Notes: generated from the letters alone by a model not told the origin. DNA of 14,704 nt from Actinomycetes bacterium (GCA_021801615.1 JAJYXS010000136.1:1-14704); one strand, 5' to 3'; numbered from the stretch's first letter, positions 1 to 7,796 are shown. Program-made: numbers and translations.

Positions 1-1489
1 CCACGAAGCTGCCGGCGGCGCCCCCGAGGAGCACCGCTTGGAGCGGGCGGCCGCCGACCACGCCGCCGGCGAGCTCCAGAAGCGCGCCGAGAGTCGTCCC
101 CATCGGCACCTCGTAGACCCCGCGGCGCGCGACGCGCCCGGACAGGCAGAACAGCCGGGTGCCCGTGGAGCCGGGGGTCCCCAGCTCGGCGTACGCGGCC
201 GCGCCCCGTCGCAGGACCTCGAGCACCGAGAGCAGCGTCTCGACGTTGTTCACCCCGGTGGGCTTGTCGAACAGCCCTCGGTCCACCGGGTAGGGGGGCT
301 TGTTCCGGGGCTCGGGACGACGACCCTCGAGCGAGTTGAACAGCGCCGTCTCCTCTCCGGCGACGTAGGCGCCCGCGCCGCGGCGCACTTCGAAGTCGAA
401 GGCGATCCCCGAGCCCATGACGTCGCTGCCGAGAAGCCCCCGGCTCCTCGCCACGGCCGCGGCGTGCTCGAGGCGCGCCGCCGCGAGCGGGTACTCGCCC
501 CGCAGGTACACGAAGCCCTTCTCGGCGCCGGTGGTGACACCTGCCACGGTCAGTGCCTCCACGAGCGCGTACGGGTCGTGATCGAGAAGGACGCGGTCCT
601 TGAACGTGCCCGGCTCGGACTCGTCCGCGTTCGCGACGAAGTAGTGGGGCCGGAGCGGGTTGCGGGCGACCGCCTCCCACTTGGCGCCCGTCGGGAAGGC
701 GGCGCCCCCGCGCCCGAGCAGCTTGGCCTCCTTCAGCTCTCCGATCACCCCTGCCGGACCCAACTCGAGCGCCCGCCGCAGCGCCTCGTAGCCACCGGCC
801 GCCCGGTACGCGTCGAGAGACGCGGGGTCGACCCGGCCCACACGGCGCAGAAGCCGAGTGTCCTCCGCGCCGGCCTGGGGGACGAGGGCGAGGGGGGCAG
901 GAAGATCGGCGAGGTCCAGGTCGGTTCCGAGCGCAACCAGACGGTCCATGTCGCCGTGGGCGAACGGCGCCAGCGTGGCGCACCCGCCACGCTCGCCGGC
1001 CACCTGGACCAGCGCGGCCGACCCGTGCTCGCAGTGGCCGAGGCACGGGCTCGGGCGCCACGTCACGCCTTCGCCCGACCCGGGCGGCCCGTGGCGCCGC
1101 GCCAGTCCCTCGGTGGGATCGCCGCCGGAGGCCGCCCGGCAGGCCACGTCGTCGCAGACGTGGACGACAACGGGCGGCCCGGGCTCGAAGGCGAACAGCG
1201 CGTAGGCGCTCGCGACGCCATACGCCTCCGCCGGCGGCACGTCGAGACGGGTGCAGAGGTAGCCGAGGCCTGCGAGGCTGATCCACCCCACGCGCTCCTG
1301 TAGGGCGTGCAGCGCGGGCAGGAGCAGGTGGCGCCGGTTACGGGCGAGCGCCAGCCCGCCGGACGCGACGTGCCCGTCGGCAGGCGTGCGCTTGCCGCCG
1401 GACCATCCCGACTCCGGCGGCCCGAGGACCGAGTCGACGGCGAGCCGCTCCTCGGCGCTCGGCGGTGCCTCGGGGATCCGAAGGTCCAT
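1..1489 (-). CDS. fdhB: NAD-dependent formate dehydrogenase beta subunit, NuoE-NuoF fusion (3' end beyond window)
   Basis: This frame is open from an ATG at 1489 to the left edge (about 496 codons), so the C-terminus is missing. Residues 1-165 look like NuoE: a helical part (LLPALHALQERVGWIS) and then a thioredoxin-like [2Fe-2S] domain with four cysteines, CDDVAC (about 110-115) and CLGHC (about 147-151). From about residue 200 it is NuoF-like, with the FMN/NADH motifs GRGGAAFPTGAKW (about 257-269), NADESEPGTFKDR (about 285-297), GEETALFNSLEG (about 376-387) and NNVETL (about 412). NuoF family proteins end with a [4Fe-4S] domain, which would lie off the window. The predicted role is to pass electrons from the formate dehydrogenase alpha subunit through FMN to NAD+ in the cytoplasm. 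The start overlaps the fdhA stop by one base (TGATG), which implies translational coupling. The partner fdhA supports formate dehydrogenase over hydrogenase or complex I, but the beta subunit alone cannot tell these apart. Confidence 0.88.
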   Translation of the reverse strand, partial: MDLRIPEAPPSAEERLAVDSVLGPPESGWSGGKRTPADGHVASGGLALARNRRHLLLPALHALQERVGWISLAGLGYLCTRLDVPPAEAYGVASAYALFAFEPGPPVVVHVCDDVACRAASGGDPTEGLARRHGPPGSGEGVTWRPSPCLGHCEHGSAALVQVAGERGGCATLAPFAHGDMDRLVALGTDLDLADLPAPLALVPQAGAEDTRLLRRVGRVDPASLDAYRAAGGYEALRRALELGPAGVIGELKEAKLLGRGGAAFPTGAKWEAVARNPLRPHYFVANADESEPGTFKDRVLLDHDPYALVEALTVAGVTTGAEKGFVYLRGEYPLAAARLEHAAAVARSRGLLGSDVMGSGIAFDFEVRRGAGAYVAGEETALFNSLEGRRPEPRNKPPYPVDRGLFDKPTGVNNVETLLSVLEVLRRGAAAYAELGTPGSTGTRLFCLSGRVARRGVYEVPMGTTLGALLELAGGVVGGRPLQAVLLGGAAGSFV

Positions 1490-3474
1490 CAGCGCACCTT
1501 CGCCCTCTGGCTCGCCGGGGCCGGTTCGCGCGCCGTGGCCGGTTCGCGCGCCGTGGGCGTCTGCCCCGCCGGGGCGGCTTCGGGCACCGCGGGCAGTCGA
1601 TCGACCCGGATCGCAGTCGCCTTGAACTCGGCCGTCCCGGACTTCGGATCCCAGGCGTCCAGCGTGAGGGCGTTCGTGTCGACCTGGTCCGGGAAGTGCA
1701 GCGTCATGAACGCCAACCCCGGACGCAGGGAGCGGTCGAGGTGGACAGGGGCGGTGATCGATCCGCGCCGTGAGCTCACCCGCACGGTGTCGCCTTCGGC
1801 GACACCCAGCGACGCCATGTCCTCCGGGGAGAGGTCGAGCGTCTCGGGCCGGCGAAGCGGAGAGGCGTAGCCGCCGCTCTGGACGCCGGTGTTGAAGGAG
1901 TCGAGCCGGCGCCCGGTGGTGAGCCGGACCGGGAACTCCTCGGTCAGCTCGTCGAGCGGCGGCTCGAAGCGCACCGGGCTGAAGGGTGCAGCGGCGCCCC
2001 GCTTCGCCGGGTCCTCCTCCCACAGCCTCGCGTGGAGGAAGGGGGTGCCGGGATGGTCCTCGGACGGGCAGGGCCACTGGATCCCGCCCAACGCCTCGAG
2101 CCGGTCGTAGCGCATCCCCGCATGCATTGGAGAGAGGCTGCGGCACTCGTCCCACACCTCCTCGGCGCTCGGGTGGCCCCAGTCGTGCCCGAGCCGCCGT
2201 GCCATCTCGCAGAGGATGTCGATGTCGTCGCGCGCGCCTTCCGGGGGCCGCAGCGCCGGGCGGAGCCGCTGGACCCGCCGCTCGCTGGAGGTGACCGTGC
2301 CCTCGGACTCGAAGGCCGCGACGGCGGCCGGCAGCACCACGTCTGCCAGCTGTGCGGTCCTGGTGAGGAAGATGTCCTGGACGACCAGGTGCTCGAGCCC
2401 CTCGAGGAGCCGCACGGCGCGACGGGCATCCGCCTCGGACTGAGCCGGGTTCTCTCCGAGGACGTAGAGCGCCCGCAGGTCACCATGGTCCATCGCCTCG
2501 AACATCTGGGAGAGGTGCCAGCCGCGCTGCGGCGGGAGCGTGACGCCCCAGGCCGCCTCGAAGCGGGCGCGCACTGCGTCGTCCTCCACGTCCTGAAACC
2601 CGGGGAACTTGTTGGGCAAGGCGCCCATGTCGCCGCCACCTTGGACGTTGTTCTGCCCCCGAAGCGGAACCAGCCCCGAACCGAAACGGCCGACGTGGCC
2701 GGTCAACAAAGCGAGATTGCACAGCGCGAGCACGTTGTCGGTGGCGGTGTGGTGCTCGGTGATGCCGAGGGTCCAGCAAAGCTGCGCCCGGTCCGCCCGC
2801 GCGTAGTCGTGGGCCAGCCCCGCGATGACCGAGGCCGGCACGCCAGTGAGGCGTTCGCCCTCTGCCAAGGTGAAGGGCTCCACCGACGCGGCGAGCTCCT
2901 CGAAGCCCGTGGTCGCTCGCCGCACGAACTCCGCGTCGACGAGACCGGCCCGGATGATCTCGCGGGCGAGTGCGTTGGCGAGCGCGATGTCCGAACCGAC
3001 GTCGATGCCCAGCCATACGTCTGCCCACTGGGCCGAGGTCGTACGGCGGGGGTCGACAACGTACATCTTCGCCCCCCGGCGCAACCCCTTCAGGAGGTGG
3101 TGGAAGAAGATCGGGTGCGCTTCACGCGCGTTGGAGCCCCACAGGACGACGAGGTCGGTCTCCTCGATCTCCCGGTAGGAGCTGGTGCCGCCCCCGGCAC
3201 CGAACACCGCCGCCAGACCGGCGACGCTGGGCGCGTGTCAGGTGCGGTTGCAGGAGTCGATGTTGTTCGACCCCATGACCGCACGAGTGAGCTTCTGGGC
3301 GAGGAAATTCACCTCGTTGGACGACTTCGAGCAGCTGAACATCCCGAAGGCGTTCCCGCGACGGGCGTCGAAGCCGGCGGCGGCCCGCTCCAGCGCTTCG
3401 TCCCAGCTGGCGGGTCGGAGGGATCCGGCCTCCCGAACGAGCGGCTGCGTCAGACGGGGATGGTGGCGAGGCAT
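1489..3474 (-). CDS. fdhA: selenocysteine-containing formate dehydrogenase alpha subunit, lacking N-terminal [4Fe-4S] domain
   Basis: Molybdopterin oxidoreductase, 661 residues if the UGA at 3240-3238 is read as selenocysteine (Sec79). The two halves join in frame as NNIDSCNRT-U-HAPSVAGL, the active-site motif of formate dehydrogenase H-type enzymes. His80 follows the Sec, and PLRGQNNVQGGGDMG (about 270-284) carries the conserved active-site Arg. A molybdopterin-dinucleotide-binding domain covers about 513-625. The enzyme would oxidise formate to CO2 at a Mo/W-bis-MGD centre and feed fdhB. Start ATG 3474 is preceded by AAGGAGGT four bases upstream. Upstream in this frame there is a TAA near 3554 and no cysteine motif, so the CxxCxxxC [4Fe-4S] domain (roughly the first 55 residues of E. 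coli FdhF) is absent. The C-terminal tail carries a duplicated TAREPA. The stop overlaps the fdhB start. Assignment to the family is very secure; activity without the Fe-S domain is uncertain. Confidence 0.9.
1519..1554. repeat. 18-bp tandem duplication in the 3' end of fdhA
   Basis: GGCCGGTTCGCGCGCCGT occurs twice in immediate succession. It is in frame (six codons) and gives the repeated TAREPA in the disordered C-terminal tail of FdhA, about residues 641-652. It is probably a neutral slippage duplication. Confidence 0.8.
3208..3240 (-). promoter_or_regulatory. UGA selenocysteine codon and SECIS hairpin within fdhA
   Basis: The UGA is at 3240-3238. Eleven bases later comes a perfect 7-bp stem, CGUCGCC / GGCGGCG with one U-G pair, closing the loop GGUCU (hairpin 3226-3208). 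In bacteria SelB binds such a hairpin just 3' of the UGA. As I remember the E. coli fdhF SECIS, its GGUCU loop sits at the same distance (bases 22-26 counting the U of UGA as 1). The hairpin also encodes conserved residues SVAGLAA, so part of the similarity could come from protein conservation. Function needs selA, selB, selC and selD elsewhere in the genome, none of which is in this window. Confidence 0.85.
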
Positions 3475-3478
3475 CGAG

Positions 3479-3486
3479 ACCTCCTT
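3479..3486 (-). promoter_or_regulatory. Shine-Dalgarno of fdhA
   Basis: On the minus strand AAGGAGGT lies four bases before the ATG at 3474. It decides the start of fdhA at MPRHHPRL and argues that the missing Fe-S domain is not simply a mis-chosen start. Confidence 0.75.
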
Positions 3487-3670
3487 GCTCGGGCTTGCTC
3501 CGGCTCCTCCGGCGCCCGGCCTGGGCGCCGAGGGACCGGGGCCGCACGTCCGACGTTACCGCGGTGCCGGGCAGACCGCGCGACCAAGGGTGGCGGTCCG
3601 GAGCTCTTCCAGGTCGACCACGAGGCGTGGTGCGAGCCTCGGAGGGCGCAGCCGGCGGGCGAACCGGTGG

Positions 3671-3882
3671 GCCGGGGTCCGGCCGGTGGGCCGGGGACCG
3701 GCCGTCGGTCAGGCCGGCGGGCCGGGGTCAGGCCGGTGGGCGACGCCGGCGGGCCGGGGTCAGGTCGGTGAGCGACGCCGGCGGGCCGGGGTCCGGCCGT
3801 CGGTCAGGCCGGTGGGCCGGGGTCAGGTCGGTGAGCGACGCCGGCGGGCCGGGGTCCGGCCGTCGGTCAGGCCGGTGGGCCG
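3671..3882. repeat. GC-rich tandem array, 31/32-bp units with 63-bp higher-order repeat
   Basis: Seven units each begin GCCGGGG(T/A)C, with lengths of about 19, 31, 32, 32, 31, 32 and 31 bp. The last four form two identical 63-bp copies (3751-3813 and 3814-3876). Three 31-bp-type units and the 19-bp unit contain a perfect hairpin GGCCGG-GG(T/A)-CCGGCC. The array lies between htrA and fdhA on the minus strand. The last codons of htrA (SGPPA and the stop) are inside its right-hand copy, so the htrA 3' end looks like part of the repeating unit. No gene is recognisable in 3487-3866. The region between the array and the fdhA Shine-Dalgarno (3487-3670) shows nothing clear and presumably holds any fdhA promoter. 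Confidence 0.85.
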
Positions 3883-5093
3883 CTCCTCAGGGTGACCGTG
3901 ACCGTGTGCAATTGACCGAACCGGGTCTGCCAGCTGATCTGCACCTTGGCGCCCGGCTTTGCGGCTTGGAGCACGGCGGAGAGCATTGTGGGATTCCGGA
4001 TCGCATGGCCCGCGAGCGACACGATCGTGTCCCCTTGACCGAGCCCGATGGCTGCCGCCGCCGTGCCGGGAAGCACCGCCACGACGGCCGCGCCTGTTGT
4101 GTCGACGTTTGCCACCTCGACCCCGAGGAACGCGGTCGGGCCGACGTGGACGGTGACCGACGATCTCCCTTGCACGATCGCGGTGCCGATGGATGCGACG
4201 GTCCGGATCGGGATCGCGAAACCCTCGGTTGTCTCGTGGGCCAAGGCGAAGCTCGAGCTCCCCGCGGTGTTCATGCCGAGCACCTTGCCTGTGGTGGCAA
4301 CAAGAGGCCCACCCGAGTCCCCTGCCTGGATCGGCGCGGAGGTCTGGATCATGCCGGTCAGGTGCTCGGTCGCACCGGAGAGCTCGTTCTGTGCTGTGAC
4401 CGTCGTGTCGATCCCGGTCACCGTGCCTGCGACAGCGGTGGGCACGCCTCCCTTGCCCCCGGCGTTGCCGATCGCGACGACCGCTTGGCCGATCCTCGCA
4501 GGGGCGCTCGCGAACGAGACCGTGCGGAGGTGCGACGCACCCCTCATCAGCAGCACGGCCACATCGGCGGACACGTCGTAACCAGCGACCGTGGCCGTGT
4601 AGGTCCTCCCGTTGCCGACGTCGGTCACGCGAAGCGAGGTCTCGTCCTCGATCACATGGTTGTTCGTGAAGACCTCACCCGAAGAGGTGACCACCATGCC
4701 GGTACCGGCACCGGAGGCTGTCTGGTACCCGAGCTCCGTCTGGACGTCGACCAGCCCAGGGTCCACCTTGGCCGCGATCGCGGCGACCCTGGGCGAGGTG
4801 ACCGGAAGCGTCGTCGGCGTGGCGGCGGTCGGCGTGGCGGCTGTCCGAACGGGCACTTTCGCTCCGAAGACTCCGTAGCCGATCCCGACGCCGATCCCCA
4901 TCGCTGCGAGCACAAGCAGCGCCGCGAGGCTCACCACGTACGCACGCGCCCGCGGAGTCGGGGGAAGCCCAGCCGGTGTCGGGGTCAGAGGGGGAATTGG
5001 GGTCGGATCTCCCCTCGGTCCTCCTGTCTGCGGCCCGGATGGCTCGTGGCCGGAGGTTGCTTCCGGTGCGTACCCCAGTTCGTCGAAAGGCAT
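3867..5093 (-). CDS. membrane-anchored HtrA/DegP-like trypsin-family serine protease with PDZ domain
   Basis: 408 residues. A proline-rich cytoplasmic N-terminus (1-50) is followed by one membrane segment (about 51-77), a Pro/Thr/Ala linker, a trypsin-like domain and a C-terminal PDZ domain (about 310-400). The catalytic triad is visible: His146 in TNNHVIED, Asp177 in YDVSADVAVL and Ser260 in QAGDSGGPL. Such S1C proteases degrade or sense misfolded proteins outside the membrane, often under stress. I chose the ATG at 5093 because AAAGGAGG lies just upstream; an upstream in-frame start at 5174 lacks comparable support. The stop falls in the GC-rich array described separately. It is probably its own transcription unit: fdhA starts 392 bases downstream on the same strand behind hairpin-forming repeats, and no functional link to formate oxidation is evident. 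Confidence 0.9.
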   Translation of the reverse strand: MPFDELGYAPEATSGHEPSGPQTGGPRGDPTPIPPLTPTPAGLPPTPRARAYVVSLAALLVLAAMGIGVGIGYGVFGAKVPVRTAATPTAATPTTLPVTSPRVAAIAAKVDPGLVDVQTELGYQTASGAGTGMVVTSSGEVFTNNHVIEDETSLRVTDVGNGRTYTATVAGYDVSADVAVLLMRGASHLRTVSFASAPARIGQAVVAIGNAGGKGGVPTAVAGTVTGIDTTVTAQNELSGATEHLTGMIQTSAPIQAGDSGGPLVATTGKVLGMNTAGSSSFALAHETTEGFAIPIRTVASIGTAIVQGRSSVTVHVGPTAFLGVEVANVDTTGAAVVAVLPGTAAAAIGLGQGDTIVSLAGHAIRNPTMLSAVLQAAKPGAKVQISWQTRFGQLHTVTVTLRSGPPA

Positions 5094-5100
5094 CCAGCCT

Positions 5101-5118
5101 CCTCCTTTCTCCGAAAGG
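5101..5118 (-). promoter_or_regulatory. htrA Shine-Dalgarno overlapped by a 6-bp hairpin
   Basis: On the minus strand CCTTTC-GGA-GAAAGG (5118-5104) forms a 6-bp stem with a 3-base loop. Its 3' arm supplies the first bases of the AAAGGAGG Shine-Dalgarno, seven to eight bases before the ATG at 5093. The hairpin could limit ribosome access, for example as a simple RNA thermometer for a stress protease. That role is inference; the stem is short and might be chance. Confidence 0.4.
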
Positions 5119-5143
5119 GCCCTCAGACTTGACGATGGTCGGC

Positions 5144-5159
5144 GGAGCGGGCCCGCTCC
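5144..5159. promoter_or_regulatory. perfect 16-bp palindrome upstream of htrA
   Basis: GGAGCGGGCCCGCTCC is perfectly self-complementary and lies about 50 bp before the htrA start, in the region between the divergent htrA and lipoprotein genes. It could be an operator. GC-rich palindromes also arise by chance at this base composition. Confidence 0.35.
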
Positions 5160-5178
5160 AGGGCCGAACGTCACGTCA

Positions 5179-5202
5179 TGTCACGCCGCCTGTCATGCCG
5201 CC
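5179..5202. repeat. 12-bp tandem repeat in the htrA/lipoprotein divergent region
   Basis: TGTCACGCCGCC is followed directly by TGTCATGCCGCC, one mismatch apart, between two divergent genes. It could be a direct-repeat regulator site. The rest of 5203-5335 shows no recognisable gene or RNA. Confidence 0.4.
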
Positions 5203-5377
5203 TGCTCGAGCGCGACGTTCGCTCCCTCAGAGCTGCGCGCGCCGCTCGCTGCGTGCACGCTCTGCGGCGAAGCTCCCCGCTCGCACCTCCCCGACCCGCC
5301 CCGGCGCAGGGTGAGCCGGCAGGATCGGACTGCACGTGTCATCCGACGGTCATTTCGCGCACATAGCCTCGCGCTCA

Positions 5378-6523
5378 ATGGGCGGCATCCGTCGAGCCCC
5401 TGCCGTCTTCGGATCTGCCGTGCTCTCCGTCGCACTCGCCTCTTGCGGCGGCATCCACAGCGGGGCCCGGGGCAGCACCCAGGAGGGCATCCATGGTCGG
5501 GCCCGGGCCAGCACCCATCGTGGTGACCGAGGCGGCGCGACAAGGCCCCGATCCTCAGCGCAGCCGACACCGTTACCGGCCTCGGGGCCATCCGCGGCCA
5601 CCGTCCAGACGGCCCCGTCCTCGTCATCGACGCGGATGCCCCCTCACCTCGCGCCGCCGGGCACGCTTGCCCCGTTCTCCACAGCGCCGGCCATCCCCGG
5701 CCAGGGCACCTGGGCACCCTCCGGTCGGCCCGTCGGCGGCGAGCCAGCCGTCTTCGAAACCACGCTCGTCCCGCCGGGCGGCTCGCAGCCGGCGGGGATC
5801 GCCTGGATGGACACGCGCCTGCTCTCCGCCCGGCTCTACTCCGGGTCGATCAGCCCGGGCGGCGGTCCGTACCCATACACCGCGCCGGTCCAGCCCGCGC
5901 AGGCCGTCTCGCTCGTTGCGGCGTTCAACGGGGGGTTCAAGATGGCGACAGCCGGCGGCGGCTACTACACGACAGGGAGGACCATCGTCCCACTCGTCAC
6001 AGGCGCCGCCTCGCTCGTCATCTACGCGGACGGGTCGGTGACGATCGGTACGTGGGGAGCCACAGTGACGATGACGCCGGACGTGGTGAGCGTGCGTCAG
6101 AACCTGGTTCCCTTGGTCGCCGCCGGCCGGCCGACCCCCCAAGCGACCAGCGCGGACTGGCTGTCGTGGGGGGCCACGTGCGGAGTCAGCACCTGCACAG
6201 GGCCGGGAGTCGAGAACCAGTGGCGATCCGGCGCGGGGGTGACCGCCGACGGCGCGCTGGTCTATGTGACGGGACCGACCCTCTCGCCGTCCCAGCTCGC
6301 GGACCTCCTCGTGCGAGCGGGAGCCGTCCGCGCCATGGAGCTCGACATCAACCCGTACTGGACGGTCTTCGTGACCTACGACCCGGCCACTCCAAACGCT
6401 CCGGCGACGCCGACAAACGGCAGCAAGCTTCTGGCGTCGACCGTCCAAGGACCCGGGACCTTCTTCGACCCCGCATGGGCGCGGGACTTCATCACGATGT
6501 CCGCGCGCACGGGTGGAAGCTGA
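5378..6523 (+). CDS. putative lipoprotein with phosphodiester glycosidase (NAGPA-like) domain
   Basis: 381 residues from the ATG at 5378. The N-terminus (MGGIRR, a hydrophobic stretch, then LASC) is a typical lipoprotein signal with the lipid-bearing Cys at residue 23. An in-frame GTG at 5336 would add 14 residues, and neither start has a strong ribosome binding site. A low-complexity Gly/Ser/Pro linker (about 24-115) precedes the folded domain. Family-type features include AAFNGGF (about 181-187), a following GGYYTTGRT, a Y-ADGSVTIGTWG strand and ELDINPYWTVF (about 321-331). Cys268 and Cys273 may form a disulfide. The family includes enzymes that cleave sugar phosphodiesters such as GlcNAc-1-P linkages; the substrate here is unknown. 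The protein probably sits on the outer face of the membrane. It converges on the thiolase gene with only 16 bases between the stops and no obvious terminator. Confidence 0.75.
   Translation: MGGIRRAPAVFGSAVLSVALASCGGIHSGARGSTQEGIHGRARASTHRGDRGGATRPRSSAQPTPLPASGPSAATVQTAPSSSSTRMPPHLAPPGTLAPFSTAPAIPGQGTWAPSGRPVGGEPAVFETTLVPPGGSQPAGIAWMDTRLLSARLYSGSISPGGGPYPYTAPVQPAQAVSLVAAFNGGFKMATAGGGYYTTGRTIVPLVTGAASLVIYADGSVTIGTWGATVTMTPDVVSVRQNLVPLVAAGRPTPQATSADWLSWGATCGVSTCTGPGVENQWRSGAGVTADGALVYVTGPTLSPSQLADLLVRAGAVRAMELDINPYWTVFVTYDPATPNAPATPTNGSKLLASTVQGPGTFFDPAWARDFITMSARTGGS
5450..5521. repeat. degenerate 36-bp in-frame duplication in the lipoprotein linker
   Basis: Two adjacent 36-bp units both start GGCATCCA and end AGCACCCA or a close match. 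They encode the 12-residue pair GIHSGARGSTQE / GIHGRARASTHR just after the lipidated Cys. It looks like an old linker duplication. Confidence 0.65.
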
Positions 6524-6539
6524 GCTGGCTCGTGCGCGG

Positions 6540-7796
6540 TCAGTCGACCTTCTCGAACACCGCCGCGATGCCCTGCCCGCCACCGATGCACATCGTCTCC
6601 AAACCAAGGCGCGCCTGGCGCCGGTCCATCTCCCGCAGCAGCGTCGTGAGGATCCGGCACCCGGTCGCCCCGATCGGGTGGCCGAGCGAGATCCCCGAGC
6701 CGTGCACGTTGAGCCGCTCGAGGGTGGCCTCGGGGAGCGACCACTCTCGCAGCACCGCCAGGACCTGCGCGGCGAACGCCTCGTTCAGCTCGATCAGGTC
6801 CATGTCCGCGAGCGACAACCCTGCTCGATCGAGCGCCTTGGCGGTCGCAGGCACCGGGCCGATGCCCATCCGCTCAGGCTCGACGCCTGCGACGGCCCAG
6901 GAGACGAGCCGGGCCAACGGGCGGAGCCCCAGCTCGCGCGCGAGGTCGGGGTGCGTGACCACGCAGACGGCCGCGCCGTCGTTCTGCCCCGAGGAGTTGC
7001 CTGCGGTCACCGTCGCGTCGGGGTCCTCGCGCCGACGCAGCGCAGGCAGTGCCGCGAGCGCCTCCAGGGTCGTGTCGGCTCGGGGATGTTCGTCCGTGTC
7101 GACGACCAGCTCCTCGCGACCTCGGCGGACGGTCACCGGCACGATCTCCTCGGCGAACACGCCGGACTTCTGGGCGGCGACCGCCCGCTCATGAGAGCGC
7201 AGCGCGAGCTCGTCCTGCTCGCGACGGCCGATCCCGTACTCCCGCCGGAGGTTCTCGGCGGTCTCGACCATGCCGCCGGGGATGAGGTGACGTGCGCCGC
7301 CCGCGGTGACCCGCCCCCTGGCGAGCCTGTCGAGCAGCTCGACGTTGCCGGCTTTGGAGCCCCATCGCATCGCCGTCGTGTAGTACTCCGCCTGGCTCAT
7401 GCTCTCCACGCCGCCGGCGAGCGCCAGCTCCGCTGCACCGGTCTGGACCTCCATCGCGGCGTAGACGACCGCCTGCAGGCCCGAGCCGCATCGCCGGTCC
7501 ACCTGCGTGCCGGCGCTCGTGACAGGCAGCCCGGCGTCGAGGGCCGCCACCCGTCCGATCGCCGGCGCCTCGCCGTTCGCGTAGCCCTGGCCGAGCACGA
7601 CCTCGTCCACGAGCTCCCCGGGGACGCCGGTGCGCTCCAGCACCGCACGCACCACGGCGGTCGCGAGCTCTGCCGCGGGGACGTCGCGCAGCACGCCGCC
7701 GAACCTGCCGACGGGGGTACGCAGCGGCTCGCAGACGACCGCGTCACGAAGCGTCCTCACCTGGGCTCGTCTGTCGGGGGAAGCAGAGGCGCTCAC
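6540..7796 (-). CDS. acetyl-CoA C-acyltransferase (thiolase)
   Basis: 418 residues, the normal length for the family. The nucleophile Cys103 lies in VDRRCGSGLQA, the active-site NEAFAAQ motif is present, His373 lies in SLGHPIGATG, and the second catalytic Cys403 is in CIGGGQGIA. The enzyme would cleave 3-ketoacyl-CoA with CoA, or condense acetyl-CoA, in fatty-acid or aromatic-ring degradation; substrate specificity cannot be read from the sequence. The start ATG overlaps the stop of the upstream amidohydrolase remnant (ATGA), so translation is probably coupled and the two were one operon. The divergent monooxygenase gene suggests a role late in aromatic-compound breakdown, but this is inference. 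The ring motif reads NVHGSG where thiolases often have NVNGGA, a mild variation. Confidence 0.93.
   Translation of the reverse strand: MSASASPDRRAQVRTLRDAVVCEPLRTPVGRFGGVLRDVPAAELATAVVRAVLERTGVPGELVDEVVLGQGYANGEAPAIGRVAALDAGLPVTSAGTQVDRRCGSGLQAVVYAAMEVQTGAAELALAGGVESMSQAEYYTTAMRWGSKAGNVELLDRLARGRVTAGGARHLIPGGMVETAENLRREYGIGRREQDELALRSHERAVAAQKSGVFAEEIVPVTVRRGREELVVDTDEHPRADTTLEALAALPALRRREDPDATVTAGNSSGQNDGAAVCVVTHPDLARELGLRPLARLVSWAVAGVEPERMGIGPVPATAKALDRAGLSLADMDLIELNEAFAAQVLAVLREWSLPEATLERLNVHGSGISLGHPIGATGCRILTTLLREMDRRQARLGLETMCIGGGQGIAAVFEKVD

Noticed and set aside
1489..3207. fdhA as a 572-residue protein starting at GTG 3207, with a separate 78-residue ORF at 3238-3474
   Set aside because: The two parts are in the same frame, separated only by the UGA at the known selenocysteine position, and the strong Shine-Dalgarno is at 3474.
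2032..3771. Plus-strand open frame of 579 codons opposite fdhA
   Set aside because: It mirrors fdhA codons in antisense and shows no motif of its own.
3671..3882. CRISPR array
   Set aside because: Units are contiguous and vary throughout, with no unique spacers and no cas genes in the window.
3867..5174. Longer htrA start at 5174
   Set aside because: It lacks a ribosome binding site as good as the AAAGGAGG before 5093, and the extra residues would be translated from the ribosome-binding region itself.
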